DNA of 64,000 bases from an uncultured Bacteroidia bacterium (GTDB taxonomy: Bacteria > Bacteroidota > Bacteroidia > Bacteroidales > UBA932), in assembly GCA_902792815.1 (NCBI GenBank), contig CADBAY010000015.1:26092-90091 (forward strand), in the 5' to 3' direction. Positions 35,199 through 43,686 of this stretch are shown here, piece by piece. The position numbers and the translations under genes are program-made. The notes beneath the pieces are model-generated. The model had not been told where the DNA came from. It did not search any database and saw only the letters and a list, made by a program, of their open reading frames with translations. How positions within the stretch are numbered: the stretch's first letter is position 1; every line of letters begins with the position of its first letter.

Positions 35199-36101
35199 TC
35201 AAATCTTTTCAGCTATCCTTAGTTTTGCGCTGCGTGCGCGTGTATTTCCTTCAATTTCGTCTTCCTGGGGCACGATAGGCTTGCGCTCCACGCTCTTCAA
35301 GGGTGCCGAGGGCCTGCCGTAAATGTCTTTCTGTTCCACTCCGTCGGTGCGGCCGCTGCGGATGAAGTTCTTTACCATCCTGTCTTCAAGGGAGTGGTAG
35401 GTGATAACGCACAGGCGCCCGCCCTTCTTGAGGGCCTTGGCGGCTCCGGGGAGGAACTTCTCCAGGGAGCGCATCTCGTCGTTTACTTCGATTCTCAGGG
35501 CCTGGTACACTTTGGCCAGGTATTTATGCTCCGCGAAAGAAGGCAGGGCTCCCGCAATGGCATTGCCGAGGTCGCCGGTGGAGAGGATCTGCGCCTTGGA
35601 GCGTGCGGAAACGATGAGCTGCGCAAGCTTGTGGGCGCCGTCCACCTCACCGTAGATTTTGAAGATCCTTTCCAATTCTTCTTGCGTATAAGAATTGACA
35701 ATGTCGGCAGCGGTCTTATCGCCCTGCACATTCATTCGCATATCGAGGGGGCTGTCAAAGCGGAAAGAGAAACCTCTTTCGGCGGTATCGAACTGGTGGG
35801 AGCTGACGCCAAGGTCGGCCAGTACTCCGTCCAGCCCGTCGGGGGCCTCGATTAGAGCATAATTATGTATAAATCGGAAATTGTTGTGTATGAGTTTGAA
35901 ACGCCCGTCCTCGGGAGCGTTGGCAAGGGCGTCCTCGTCGCGGTCGAATGCTATCAGGCGGCCTTTGGGTGAGAGCCGTCCGAGAATGGCGCGGGAGTGG
36001 CCGCCTCCTCCGAAGGTGGCGTCAGCATAGATGCCGTCCGGGTTGAGAACCAGGGCGTCCACGCTTTGATGAAGTAATACCGGATTGTGATATTCGCTCA
36101 T
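35199..36101 (-). CDS. rsmH: 16S rRNA (cytosine(1402)-N(4))-methyltransferase RsmH (MraW)
   Basis: SAM-dependent methylation of C1402 in the 30S P site. Signatures: EYHNPVLLHQSVDAL at the start, YADATFGGGGHSRAIL (SAM loop), DLGVSSHQFD, FRFDSPLDMRM and ITYHSLEDRMVKNFI. I chose ATG 36101 (300 aa); the frame extends to 36194 only through mraZ. It follows mraZ by 11 nt. Confidence 0.96.
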   Translation of the reverse strand: MSEYHNPVLLHQSVDALVLNPDGIYADATFGGGGHSRAILGRLSPKGRLIAFDRDEDALANAPEDGRFKLIHNNFRFIHNYALIEAPDGLDGVLADLGVSSHQFDTAERGFSFRFDSPLDMRMNVQGDKTAADIVNSYTQEELERIFKIYGEVDGAHKLAQLIVSARSKAQILSTGDLGNAIAGALPSFAEHKYLAKVYQALRIEVNDEMRSLEKFLPGAAKALKKGGRLCVITYHSLEDRMVKNFIRSGRTDGVEQKDIYGRPSAPLKSVERKPIVPQEDEIEGNTRARSAKLRIAEKI

Positions 36102-36112
36102 TGCCCCTGCTC

Positions 36113-36562
36113 CTATTTGCGGGAGAGGCTTCTGGCGATAGAAATGAAACTGTCGTTCGTGATGCGTGAGGATTCGAACTCCGCTTTTGCCCAAACTTCC
36201 AATTTAAAACCAACGCCGAAGAATACCACTTCCTTGGTAATACCTATTGCGTCAAGAAGTTCACGACAGATGGAGATACGTCCCAGTTTGGGATCTGGCT
36301 CGACTATGTCAACGTCCCTCATGAATTCTCTCCAGAACGTGACGTGGTCGGGATTGAAGAAGTCCAGATCTTCTTTGATCTTTTCCGTCTGCCTGGTCCA
36401 CTCTTCAAAAGTGTACATCTCCAGGCAGCGGTCATAGATGCTTTTTTTGATTACAAACCTCATATCGCCACCCGACGGCATATCCTTACGGATGGCGGCC
36501 GGGAGCACCAGGCGTCCCTTGTCGTCAATCCTGACAGGATATTTACCGTAAAAAGTGACCAT
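36113..36562 (-). CDS. mraZ: Transcriptional regulator MraZ
   Basis: 149 residues made of two AbrB-like MraZ repeats; first repeat VRIDDKGRLVLPAAIRK (residues about 10-26), second around DPKLGRISICRELLDAIG. MraZ represses the division cluster by binding direct repeats upstream of its own gene. Four 10-nt repeats fitting such boxes are at 36597-36636. Start at 36562 (MVTFYGKYPVRID) follows the predicted promoter by 21 nt. Confidence 0.95.
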   Translation of the reverse strand: MVTFYGKYPVRIDDKGRLVLPAAIRKDMPSGGDMRFVIKKSIYDRCLEMYTFEEWTRQTEKIKEDLDFFNPDHVTFWREFMRDVDIVEPDPKLGRISICRELLDAIGITKEVVFFGVGFKLEVWAKAEFESSRITNDSFISIARSLSRK

Positions 36563-36583
36563 AATAATTCTTATACGCAGTTG

Positions 36584-36591
36584 CAAAGATA
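36584..36591 (-). promoter_or_regulatory. -7 promoter element of mraZ and the division cluster
   Basis: TATCTTTG on the minus strand matches TAnnTTTG; 21 nt before the mraZ ATG. The MraZ boxes start 5 nt upstream and would cover the -33 region. Confidence 0.7.
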
Positions 36592-36596
36592 ATAAA

Positions 36597-36636
36597 AATT
36601 TTCCACTTTATTACATTTTGTTACAATTTTTTCCAC
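36597..36636 (-). promoter_or_regulatory. Probable MraZ operator: four 10-nt direct repeats
   Basis: On the minus strand, in order: GTGGAAAAAA, TTGTAACAAA, ATGTAATAAA, GTGGAAAATT. All share nTGnAA at a 10-nt period, the spacing known for MraZ boxes (TGGGN with 5-nt gaps) in other bacteria. Position just upstream of the -7 box fits autorepression. Binding is inferred. Confidence 0.65.
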
Positions 36637-36693
36637 ATAGTTATTAACAATGCCCCGGAATGCAAGTTTCATCAAGTGAAGGGCATAGTTCAG

Positions 36694-36770
36694 GCTGCAG
36701 AATAGCCATCTCCCCCGGGGTCCATAAAACATTGGAAAAGGGCCCCGGGGGGAGATGGCTATTCTGCAGC
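36694..36770. repeat. Long hairpin element, copy B (conserved loop, unique stem)
   Basis: A 27-bp inverted repeat (36694-36720 with 36743-36770, one bulged G), extended by tcc/ggg pairing. The loop is ATAAAACATTGGAAAA (36724-36739), almost identical to copy A at 1223-1239, while the stems are unrelated. It lies between the rpoN stop (36824) and the mraZ operator. No T run follows on either strand. Confidence 0.85.
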
Positions 36771-36823
36771 TAGTCTTTTATATGTACTTGATTATTTGAC
36801 CGGTGTTCGGAATATAACCGTGT

Positions 36824-38227
36824 CTAGATTTCCTTACGCCAGCGGGCGAGCGGTATGCCGAGCTGGCTGCGGTACTTGGCTATGGTGCGGCGGGCAACGT
36901 TGTAGCCGCGGCGTGACATTTCAACTACAAGCTGCTCGTCGGTAAGAGGCTTTTTCTTATCTTCAGAATCGACGCATTCTTGCAGGACTTTCTTCAGCTC
37001 TCGGGTCGAAACCTCCTCGCCCTCGCTGTTTTCCATTCCTTCGGAGAAGAAGTACTTGAGGGGGAATATGCCGAAGTGGGTCTCGATGAACTTGCTGTTG
37101 ACGACGCGGCTTATGGTAGAGATGTCGAAGCCGGTCTTCTCGGCTATGTCTTTGAGTACCATCGGCTTAAGGTTGCTCTCGTCGCCGTCGATAAAATAAT
37201 CGTGCTGGTATTCGAGTATGGCCCGCATGGTCTTGCTGAGGGTATTCTGCCTCTGCTTGAGCGCCTCTACGAACCACTTGGCCGAGTCGAGTTTCTGCTT
37301 TACGAAAGCAGCGGCCTCTTTCTGGGACTTCTCCGAGGAACCCTTGGCGTCGATGAGCAAGTCAGCGTATTTCTTGTTGACCCTGATTTCGGGAACGTTG
37401 AACCGGGGCATGGTGAAATCCAGCACTCCGTCGTGCTCGTCCAGTATGAAGTCTGGGACTATCTGCTGCGACTGGTCGTCGTACGAGTCGTCGATCTGCC
37501 CGCCGGGCGAGGGATTGAGCTTGACTATCTTTGCGAACGCCGCCTTGAGCTGGTCTTCGGTTATGCCCAGGCGCGTGCATATTTTCTGGAAATGCTTGTT
37601 GGAGAAGTCCTGGAAGCACTCGTCGATAATGCGGATTGCTGTCTGGACTTCTTCCGTGGGACGGAGCGAGCGCAGCTGCAGAAGCAGGCACTCCTGCAGG
37701 TTCCGGGCGCCTACGCCTACCGGCTCGAATTCCTGCACCACGCGGAGCATTTGCTCCACTTCTTCAGGGGTGGCCTCGATGTTGGCCCTGAAAGCCAGGT
37801 CGTCAACAAGCGTATCGATATCGCGGCGCAGATAGCCGTCGTCGTCGAGGCTGCCGATAATGAATGATCCTATTTCCTGCTGGCGGGGAGTAAGGTTGCG
37901 GAAACCAAGCTGCCGCTGAAGGCTTTGGGTAAAGCCTTCCTTGACGGAAAAAGTATTGTACTCGGGCCTGGGGTCCTTGCCCCAGTTGTTGACTTTCAGG
38001 CGGTAGGCAGGGATGTCCCCGTCTTCTTTTATGGCGTCGATCGATACGTCTTTGCTTTCCGACGGGCTGTCGGGGTCGGGTTCGTCGTCAAGCACGGGGT
38101 TGCTTTCCAGTTCGGCGCGCACCTTCTGCTCCAGTTCCTGGATAGGCATCTGTATGAGCTTGATGGTCTGGATCTGGAGAGGGGAGAGCCGCTGTTGCTG
38201 CTTGAGTTCGAGTCCTGTCTTTAACAT
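36824..38227 (-). CDS. rpoN: RNA polymerase sigma-54 factor
   Basis: 467 residues. Region I is the Gln/Leu-rich start (LELKQQQRLSPLQIQTIKLIQMPIQELEQKV), then an acidic region II (about 50-75), the core-binding domain, and the C-terminal RpoN box ARRTIAKYRSQLGI (about 448-461) that reads the -24 element. It transcribes only with AAA+ activators; none is in the window. The gene overlaps the stop of the SPOR gene by 1 nt (TGATG). Confidence 0.96.
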   Translation of the reverse strand: MLKTGLELKQQQRLSPLQIQTIKLIQMPIQELEQKVRAELESNPVLDDEPDPDSPSESKDVSIDAIKEDGDIPAYRLKVNNWGKDPRPEYNTFSVKEGFTQSLQRQLGFRNLTPRQQEIGSFIIGSLDDDGYLRRDIDTLVDDLAFRANIEATPEEVEQMLRVVQEFEPVGVGARNLQECLLLQLRSLRPTEEVQTAIRIIDECFQDFSNKHFQKICTRLGITEDQLKAAFAKIVKLNPSPGGQIDDSYDDQSQQIVPDFILDEHDGVLDFTMPRFNVPEIRVNKKYADLLIDAKGSSEKSQKEAAAFVKQKLDSAKWFVEALKQRQNTLSKTMRAILEYQHDYFIDGDESNLKPMVLKDIAEKTGFDISTISRVVNSKFIETHFGIFPLKYFFSEGMENSEGEEVSTRELKKVLQECVDSEDKKKPLTDEQLVVEMSRRGYNVARRTIAKYRSQLGIPLARWRKEI

Positions 38228-38664
38228 CAGTTCCTGACTATGAAAGCGGTTGGAAATTCTTGCTGGATGCTCTTGAGGGCATTTGCCGCATCGGCTTTGG
38301 TGGCATAGTTGCCCACCGTTACCTTAAAGAAAGGATTGGTGAACGAACGGGTCACCGATACTCCGGGATGCAGAGACCGGAAACGTGCGGCCGCCGCTTC
38401 GGAAGCGGCACGGGCGTTCTGGCCGCTGTCGAAGAAGATGCGGATGCGGAAAGTCTGCTCTCCCTGGCCGCTGGCGGCCTTGCGCGCGTTGCGGTCTATG
38501 TGAGCTGCCATGGCCGACCTGATTTCGGGGCTTTGTTTAACCGTAATCTTGCCGGACAGTACGTCGAATACGTCCGTGGTGGCGGTGCTGTCCTTGGGCG
38601 CCTGTGCCGAAAGGCCCAGGCTCAAGAACAGAAACGATAGCGTCAACAACAGTATCTTTTTCAT
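38227..38664 (-). CDS. Secreted SPOR-domain protein
   Basis: 145 residues. Signal peptide MKKILLLTLSFLFLSLGLSAQ, then a 45-residue spacer and a SPOR domain at about 68-145 (FRIRIFFDSGQNARAASEAAAARFRSLHPGVSV...VGNYATKADAANALKSIQQEFPTAFIV). SPOR domains bind peptidoglycan stripped of stem peptides, so this protein may act in the envelope during division. It lies between rpoN and a LEA-type lipoprotein, each overlapping, in one operon upstream of the division cluster. Confidence 0.88.
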   Translation of the reverse strand: MKKILLLTLSFLFLSLGLSAQAPKDSTATTDVFDVLSGKITVKQSPEIRSAMAAHIDRNARKAASGQGEQTFRIRIFFDSGQNARAASEAAAARFRSLHPGVSVTRSFTNPFFKVTVGNYATKADAANALKSIQQEFPTAFIVRN

Positions 38665-39134
38665 AATCGGCCTATCAAATCCTTAACTTTTATGTCTTTA
38701 TATTCAAAATCCTTGCCCAGGCCGCCCTTGAGCGAGCCGTGGTAGGAGAGGTCGAGGGTTATGGGCTCCAGGTCGGGGTTCTGGAGCAGGGTGAGCAGGG
38801 AGAAAGGATTGAAGGCCTTGTCCAGCACACCGTGGAGGATGAGGGTGTAAACCTGCTCGCTGCGGGCCTCCACCTTGACGTCGTCGGCCGTGAGATAGAG
38901 GCAGGGAGTTCCGTCCATTTTGACCGTGGCGCTTATGGCTGAAAGCGAAAACTGCACGGACGGATTGTTGACGCCCAGGTCGATGGTGGCGTCGAACGCC
39001 GACAGGCCACGGGGCGCAACCGAGGATACCTCATAGGAGGTAATCTTAATGTCCTTGAGCGACTTGCCGCAAGAGCAGAGGCACAGGGCCGCCGCCAGGA
39101 GCAAGGTCACGATTTTTGCGGTTTTCTTAATCAT
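38661..39134 (-). CDS. LEA type 2 family lipoprotein
   Basis: The signal peptide ends LCLCSCG, a lipobox with the lipidated Cys at about residue 22. The rest (DIKITSYEVSSVAPRGLSAFDATIDLGVNNPSVQFSLSAISATVKMDG) is a WHy/LEA_2-type beta sandwich, common in Bacteroidota lipoproteins of unknown role. Two ATGs are adjacent (39137 and 39134). The -7 box ends only 1 nt before the first, so the mRNA probably begins at or after it and the second ATG (157 aa) is the more likely start. Confidence 0.82.
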   Translation of the reverse strand: MIKKTAKIVTLLLAAALCLCSCGKSLKDIKITSYEVSSVAPRGLSAFDATIDLGVNNPSVQFSLSAISATVKMDGTPCLYLTADDVKVEARSEQVYTLILHGVLDKAFNPFSLLTLLQNPDLEPITLDLSYHGSLKGGLGKDFEYKDIKVKDLIGRL

Positions 39135-39138
39135 CATA

Positions 39139-39146
39139 CAAATATA
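39139..39146 (-). promoter_or_regulatory. -7 promoter element of the LEA-SPOR-rpoN unit
   Basis: TATATTTG on the minus strand. It ends 1 nt before ATG 39137 and 4 nt before ATG 39134, again pointing to a leaderless mRNA. Confidence 0.6.
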
Positions 39147-39157
39147 AGCAAATAATC

Positions 39158-40573
39158 TTACTTCCCAGCTTTACGCATCTCATAGTCGGCGCGTACCTGG
39201 TCGAGGAGCTTGTCGGCTTTGGCATATCCGTCGGCCGGCTTGTTCCACAGAAGGGCCAGCAGCACGGCACCGACGATACCCATAATGATGGCGGCAAGGT
39301 AAACGCCGTTCCATCCCATATTGGGATTGTCGGCAATGGCTCCGAACACCGCTCCGGACACTATGGGACTGAGGTAGCACACTATGCCCACTATGCCGTT
39401 GGCCGTAGCCGCAGCCCTCTTGGTGGCCTGGTTGGAGGCAGCTATGCCCAGGAGTGCCTGGGGACCGTAGATGAAGAATGCCGAGAGCACCAGCATAGCG
39501 ATGAACAGCCAAGGGATATCCTTGACCTGCCAGAATACGAAGAGGCAGATAACGGCCAGGATGGTGCAGATGGCGCTGGTGCACTGGGCCTTGCTCTTGA
39601 AGAACTTGTCCGTAGCCCATCCGGCCACAAGCATGCCCACTATTCCTCCTACGATCTCACAAGCGGCGACTATCGAAGCTGCAAGGCTGATGTCGAGCCC
39701 TTTGTCCTGAACCAGGATAGTCGAGCCCCAGTCGAGTATGGTGAAGCGGATTACATATACAAAGAAGTCGGCGATGGCGATCATCCAGATGATGGGATTG
39801 CCAAAGGCCATTTTTTTGACGAACGCTTTGTAGGCCAGGCGCGTAAACTCGGGATCCTCCTGCTCGGCGGGCGCTTCTTCGTGCTTGTGGGCGTCCATAT
39901 CTTCGGGATTGGGAAGGCCTACCGAAGCGGGAGTGTCTTTAAGTCCGAAGAAGATGAGAGCGGCCCCGAAGATGGCCAGGATGGCGGGCGCCCAGAAGCA
40001 CCACTGCCATGCCGAATTGCCGAAATGGCCCAGAATGGCTCCGATCATAAGTGCCAGCAGGCCTGCGCCTATAGAGTGCGAAGCATTCCAGAGCGACTGC
40101 TTGGTGGCAAGCTCCGAGGGCTTGATCCAGTGCGCCATCAGGCTGGAGCAAGGGGGATAGCCCATGCCCTGCAGATAGCCGTTGATGAGCCATAATGACC
40201 CTAATACGTACACGAAGCCGATGGTGGCTTTGCCGGTGGTGTCCAGCACGTTGAAGAAGCCGTTTACGGCGGGTATGAAACCTATGGCGATGTTGACGAG
40301 CGCAGACAGCAGGAGACCGAGGGCCATCATGCGCTTACGGCTGAACCGGTCGGCCAGCATGCCGTTCACAAAACGCGAGACTCCATAAATCACTCCGTTG
40401 AGAGTCAGGAATATACCGAGCTGGGTCTTGCTGAGTCCGAGTTCGGCCTCCAGGGCCGGCATGGCAATGCTGAAATTCTTTCTTACAAAATAGAAGAGAG
40501 CGTAGCCTATGATAAGTATTATGAGGGTACGCCACTGCCAGTAATTGTATTTCTTAACCGTCGCTTTATCCAT
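39158..40573 (-). CDS. MFS organophosphate:phosphate antiporter (GlpT/UhpT/UhpC family)
   Basis: 471 residues with 12 hydrophobic segments. The start YNYWQWRTLIILIIGYALFYFVRKNFSIAMPAL, the RFVNGMLADRFSRKR loop and LINGYLQGMGYPPCSSLMAHWI are characteristic of the OPA family. Members take up glycerol 3-phosphate or hexose 6-phosphate in exchange for phosphate; Bacteroidales copies are often annotated GlpT, but the substrate cannot be assigned. A NigD-like lipoprotein gene is 8 nt upstream. Confidence 0.9.
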   Translation of the reverse strand: MDKATVKKYNYWQWRTLIILIIGYALFYFVRKNFSIAMPALEAELGLSKTQLGIFLTLNGVIYGVSRFVNGMLADRFSRKRMMALGLLLSALVNIAIGFIPAVNGFFNVLDTTGKATIGFVYVLGSLWLINGYLQGMGYPPCSSLMAHWIKPSELATKQSLWNASHSIGAGLLALMIGAILGHFGNSAWQWCFWAPAILAIFGAALIFFGLKDTPASVGLPNPEDMDAHKHEEAPAEQEDPEFTRLAYKAFVKKMAFGNPIIWMIAIADFFVYVIRFTILDWGSTILVQDKGLDISLAASIVAACEIVGGIVGMLVAGWATDKFFKSKAQCTSAICTILAVICLFVFWQVKDIPWLFIAMLVLSAFFIYGPQALLGIAASNQATKRAAATANGIVGIVCYLSPIVSGAVFGAIADNPNMGWNGVYLAAIIMGIVGAVLLALLWNKPADGYAKADKLLDQVRADYEMRKAGK

Positions 40574-40581
40574 AGTGCAGA

Positions 40582-41247
40582 CTATTTAAAAGAATGGGTT
40601 ATGACGTTCGTTTCTCCCTTCCAGCGCCACTCCAGCGTGAGCACCAGATTATCTTTGTTCTCGGGCAAGAATTGGTCGATGGGGAAAGAAGAATAGAAAG
40701 AAAAAGTGCTGCCGGAGAAATCCTCGGCATATTCGTCCACGATATCGTCTCCCGCATTGTGCATCAGGGCAAATTTAAGAGTGTCGCCGCTGGGCGGATA
40801 CTCTTTGAGGCGCAAGTCAACAGTGTGCTTTTTTTCGCGGTCGGCGAACAGAAGAGTGTTGACCATGTTGATGCATCCTCCGGCAAGCCAGGCATCGTTG
40901 ACCTGCAGGGGAGAGGTGCCAAGGGAATCTATCAGGTGCTGGTCATCTCCGACGACGGGCTCTTTGTACAGCGGTACTTCGTAATTGAGGAGGCGGGCGG
41001 AGTAGGTGTTCTCTCCGCTTATCTTTTCGGTGACGTCAATCAGTACCATCAGGCGCTTGACATCTTCCCAGCCGTTGCTGTCCTGGACGTTGCTGAAATA
41101 GTAGATGCGTCCGTCGTCGCCTTTCAGCGATCCGTCTTCCTGGAGGTAGCCCATAAGGGCGCTCCGGAACAGGAAGGGCTCGTTGTCGGGCGCGCATGCG
41201 CAAAGGGCGGCGGCAAAGGCCGCTAACAATATGAATCTGATTCTCAT
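40582..41247 (-). CDS. NigD-like lipoprotein
   Basis: 221 residues. Signal peptide with lipobox AALCAC (Cys at about 18), then an N-terminal beta domain (GYLQEDGSLKGDDGRIYYFSN) and a C-terminal Ig-like domain, the NigD pattern. NigD proteins are linked to a Bacteroides bacteriocin locus but are widespread and mostly of unknown function. It overlaps the Fur-family gene by 4 nt and precedes the organophosphate antiporter. Confidence 0.82.
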   Translation of the reverse strand: MRIRFILLAAFAAALCACAPDNEPFLFRSALMGYLQEDGSLKGDDGRIYYFSNVQDSNGWEDVKRLMVLIDVTEKISGENTYSARLLNYEVPLYKEPVVGDDQHLIDSLGTSPLQVNDAWLAGGCINMVNTLLFADREKKHTVDLRLKEYPPSGDTLKFALMHNAGDDIVDEYAEDFSGSTFSFYSSFPIDQFLPENKDNLVLTLEWRWKGETNVITHSFK

Positions 41248-41693
41248 ATCAATTTCTTTCTTGTCGGGTGACAGATAATCTGTATCTCTATGTTGTCCAT
41301 CTTGTATCCGCGGAAGCGCTTGCGCTTGAGCCCGGTTTCGACCAGGGGGATGAGGTCGAGGTCTCCGACATCGAGGAACTCGTTGTTGCGGCTGTCGAAC
41401 AGGTGCACGTGGCGGCTCGGGTCAACATCGAAATACATCTTGTTGTTGGGACTGTACCTGCGGGAGTAGATACCGTTGTCGGCCAGTTCTGAAAGGATAT
41501 TATAGATGCTGACAGTGCTTATCTTGCATTCTTCGCCTATGTGCTCCTGCACCATGTCGGCGCTGGCGTGGATCAGTTCGCACATTGCCCTGTGTACGGC
41601 CAGGCGCTGCGGGGTAAGCTTAAGAGAGCGGCTCTTAAGTTGCCGGCGGAACGCTTCTTCGTCCTTGATCTTCTTTCGGGTAATGCGCGGCAT
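41244..41693 (-). CDS. Fur-family transcriptional regulator
   Basis: 149 residues. Winged-helix DNA-binding domain at about 20-95 (LKLTPQRLAVHRAMCELIHASADMVQEHIGEECKISTVSIYNILSELADNGI), then the dimerisation domain with the HVHLFD metal-site pattern. The CxxC pairs that hold structural zinc in Fur and PerR are missing. Metal or peroxide specificity (Fur, PerR, Zur) cannot be decided. Lies between recN and the NigD-like gene. Confidence 0.88.
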   Translation of the reverse strand: MPRITRKKIKDEEAFRRQLKSRSLKLTPQRLAVHRAMCELIHASADMVQEHIGEECKISTVSIYNILSELADNGIYSRRYSPNNKMYFDVDPSRHVHLFDSRNNEFLDVGDLDLIPLVETGLKRKRFRGYKMDNIEIQIICHPTRKKLI

Positions 41694-41701
41694 AATAAAT
41701 C

Positions 41702-43318
41702 TCAGCTTTCTTGCATAAGTGACCTTGCGTTGGCTATGGCCTCTGACGTTATGCTCTCGCCGCTAAGCAGGCGGGCGATTTCCATTACCCTGTCTTCGCC
41801 TTCGAGAAGCTTGATCCCGGTGGTGCTCCGGCCGCTTGCGGGATTGAACTGCTTGCTTACCAGGTAGTGCGCGCTGCCCTTTGCCGCCACCTGCGGCAGG
41901 TGGGTGATGGAGAATACCTGCATTGTCAGGCCCATCTCGCAGATCATTTTGCCCATCTTGTCGGCTACGCTGCCGGAGACTCCGCTGTCGATCTCGTCGA
42001 AGATGAGGGTAGGCATGCCTTTGAATTTAGCCATAAGCGCCTTGAGGCTCAGCATAATGCGTGAAATCTCGCCTCCCGATGCGCACTTGGCCACATCGGC
42101 CTCCTTGCTGCCGTCTGCGGAGAACAGAAAACTCACAGCGTCGGTGCCGCTTGCGCTTGCAGGGACGGGGAGGACTTGAATGCTGAATGAAGCTCTCTCC
42201 AGTTCGAGGAAGTGCAAATGCTCTTCAACCTCTTTTGCAAAACGGGGTGCGGCCTCGCTGCGCGCTGCGCTTAACGCTTGGCATACAGCTCCCAATGCTT
42301 TCTCCAGGGAGCCTATCTTGCTCTCGAGGGCGCTGCAGTTCTCTTCCAGTTCTTCGGTGCCGCTGAGCTCCGAATTGTAGCGGTCACGAACTTCAATCAG
42401 GCCTTCGATATCGTTGCAGCTATGCTTGTGCATCAGGCGGTATAGCAACGAAAGCCTTTGCTCCACTTCTTCGAGACGCTCTCCCGAGCAATCGATGCGC
42501 TCCGCACTGTCTTCGACTTCTCCAAAAATGTCTTCCAGTTCTATGCGTGCCGATTCGATCCGCTCGCTCAGCTCGAGCATGCCGTTCATGTACTTGCCGG
42601 CTTGCTCCAGGCTGCGGCGTGCTTCTTTGAGCGCTTCGGAGATTCCTGTCTGCGAAGGTGGATTGAAACAGCCGAGGGCGAATGAGAGCCTCTCACGTAT
42701 CTGTTCGGCATTGGCCAGGCTGCGTTGCTCTTCTTCAAGCTCGGCTAGTTCTCCCTCTTTAAGGGCGGCTGCCTGCAGTTCCTGCCACTGGGCCTCGTTG
42801 TAGTCCCTTTCGGCTTTGCTGCGCCGCAGTTGCTCCCGGATTTTGTCCAATTCGCTCCTGGCTGCTCCCAACTCTCTCCAGAGCTTGGTACATTCGGCCT
42901 TTTGAGCGTCCAGGCCGGCATAGTGGTCGAGCAGCGAGAGCTGGAAGGCTTTGTCGGTCAGAAGCAGGCTCCGGTGCTGGGAGTGAATGTCAAAGAGGCT
43001 CTCGCTGAGCGCAGCGAGTTCGCCTGCCTGTGCCGGGCAGTCGTCGATAAAACTGCGCGAGCGGCCGGTTGAGTAAAGCACGCGCCTTATGATGCGAAGC
43101 CCCTCGGGAGTGTCGAACTCTCCCTCGACGACGCAACTCTCGGCCCCCTCGCTGATAAGCGAAGGGTCGGCTTTACCTCCCGCAAGGAGCCCCAGGGCCC
43201 CGAGCAGCACCGACTTTCCGGCTCCGGTCTGGCCCGTAATAATCACAAGGCCCTCCGGAAACTGTATATCCAGAGAGTCTATGAGAATGTAATTACGTAT
43301 GTGCAGGCTGCGCAGCAT
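41702..43318 (-). CDS. recN: DNA repair protein RecN
   Basis: 538-residue SMC-like ATPase for double-strand-break repair. Walker A ITGQTGAGKSVLLGALGLL is at about 28-46; long coiled coils span about 150-370; the ABC signature GGEISRIMLSLKALMAKF and Walker B TLIFDEIDSGVSG follow. Length is typical. It sits 11 nt downstream of rpoZ. Confidence 0.96.
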   Translation of the reverse strand: MLRSLHIRNYILIDSLDIQFPEGLVIITGQTGAGKSVLLGALGLLAGGKADPSLISEGAESCVVEGEFDTPEGLRIIRRVLYSTGRSRSFIDDCPAQAGELAALSESLFDIHSQHRSLLLTDKAFQLSLLDHYAGLDAQKAECTKLWRELGAARSELDKIREQLRRSKAERDYNEAQWQELQAAALKEGELAELEEEQRSLANAEQIRERLSFALGCFNPPSQTGISEALKEARRSLEQAGKYMNGMLELSERIESARIELEDIFGEVEDSAERIDCSGERLEEVEQRLSLLYRLMHKHSCNDIEGLIEVRDRYNSELSGTEELEENCSALESKIGSLEKALGAVCQALSAARSEAAPRFAKEVEEHLHFLELERASFSIQVLPVPASASGTDAVSFLFSADGSKEADVAKCASGGEISRIMLSLKALMAKFKGMPTLIFDEIDSGVSGSVADKMGKMICEMGLTMQVFSITHLPQVAAKGSAHYLVSKQFNPASGRSTTGIKLLEGEDRVMEIARLLSGESITSEAIANARSLMQES

Positions 43319-43329
43319 CGCAACGCAGC

Positions 43330-43653
43330 TTATTCCGCCTTGGCGTCGGATTTTGCAAAACGGAACGACAGTTCGCCGTCCTCGAATTCGGAGATGGCTA
43401 CCAGGCCGGGCTTGGGCTGGCGCTCAAAATATTTGGAGATCTCAATCTGCTCTTTGTTTTCGAAGGTCTCCTCCATGGTGTCACGCTCGTTGCGGAATTC
43501 TTCCAGACGCTTATTGAGCTCTTTTTTCTCGGCAAGTGCAATCTGGTTCGCCCTCTGGGCGAGAATTACTGCAGTCTCATAAATATTGCCCGTAGGGGCG
43601 GCGAGGTCTTTGATATCCCTCGTGATAGTGTTGTTGGGTACTTTGTTTTCCAT
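43330..43653 (-). CDS. rpoZ: RNA polymerase omega subunit (Rpb6-like, Bacteroidota type)
   Basis: 107 residues. The segment APTGNIYETAVILAQRANQIALAEKKELNKRLEEF is the omega/Rpb6 core found in Bacteroidota, where the subunit is divergent. Position between bamD and recN is conserved in Bacteroidales. A small imperfect hairpin lies in the 33-nt gap to bamD. Confidence 0.88.
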   Translation of the reverse strand: MENKVPNNTITRDIKDLAAPTGNIYETAVILAQRANQIALAEKKELNKRLEEFRNERDTMEETFENKEQIEISKYFERQPKPGLVAISEFEDGELSFRFAKSDAKAE

Positions 43654-43686
43654 ACTTTTATTACGAAACCCTCGAGTGAGGTAGTT

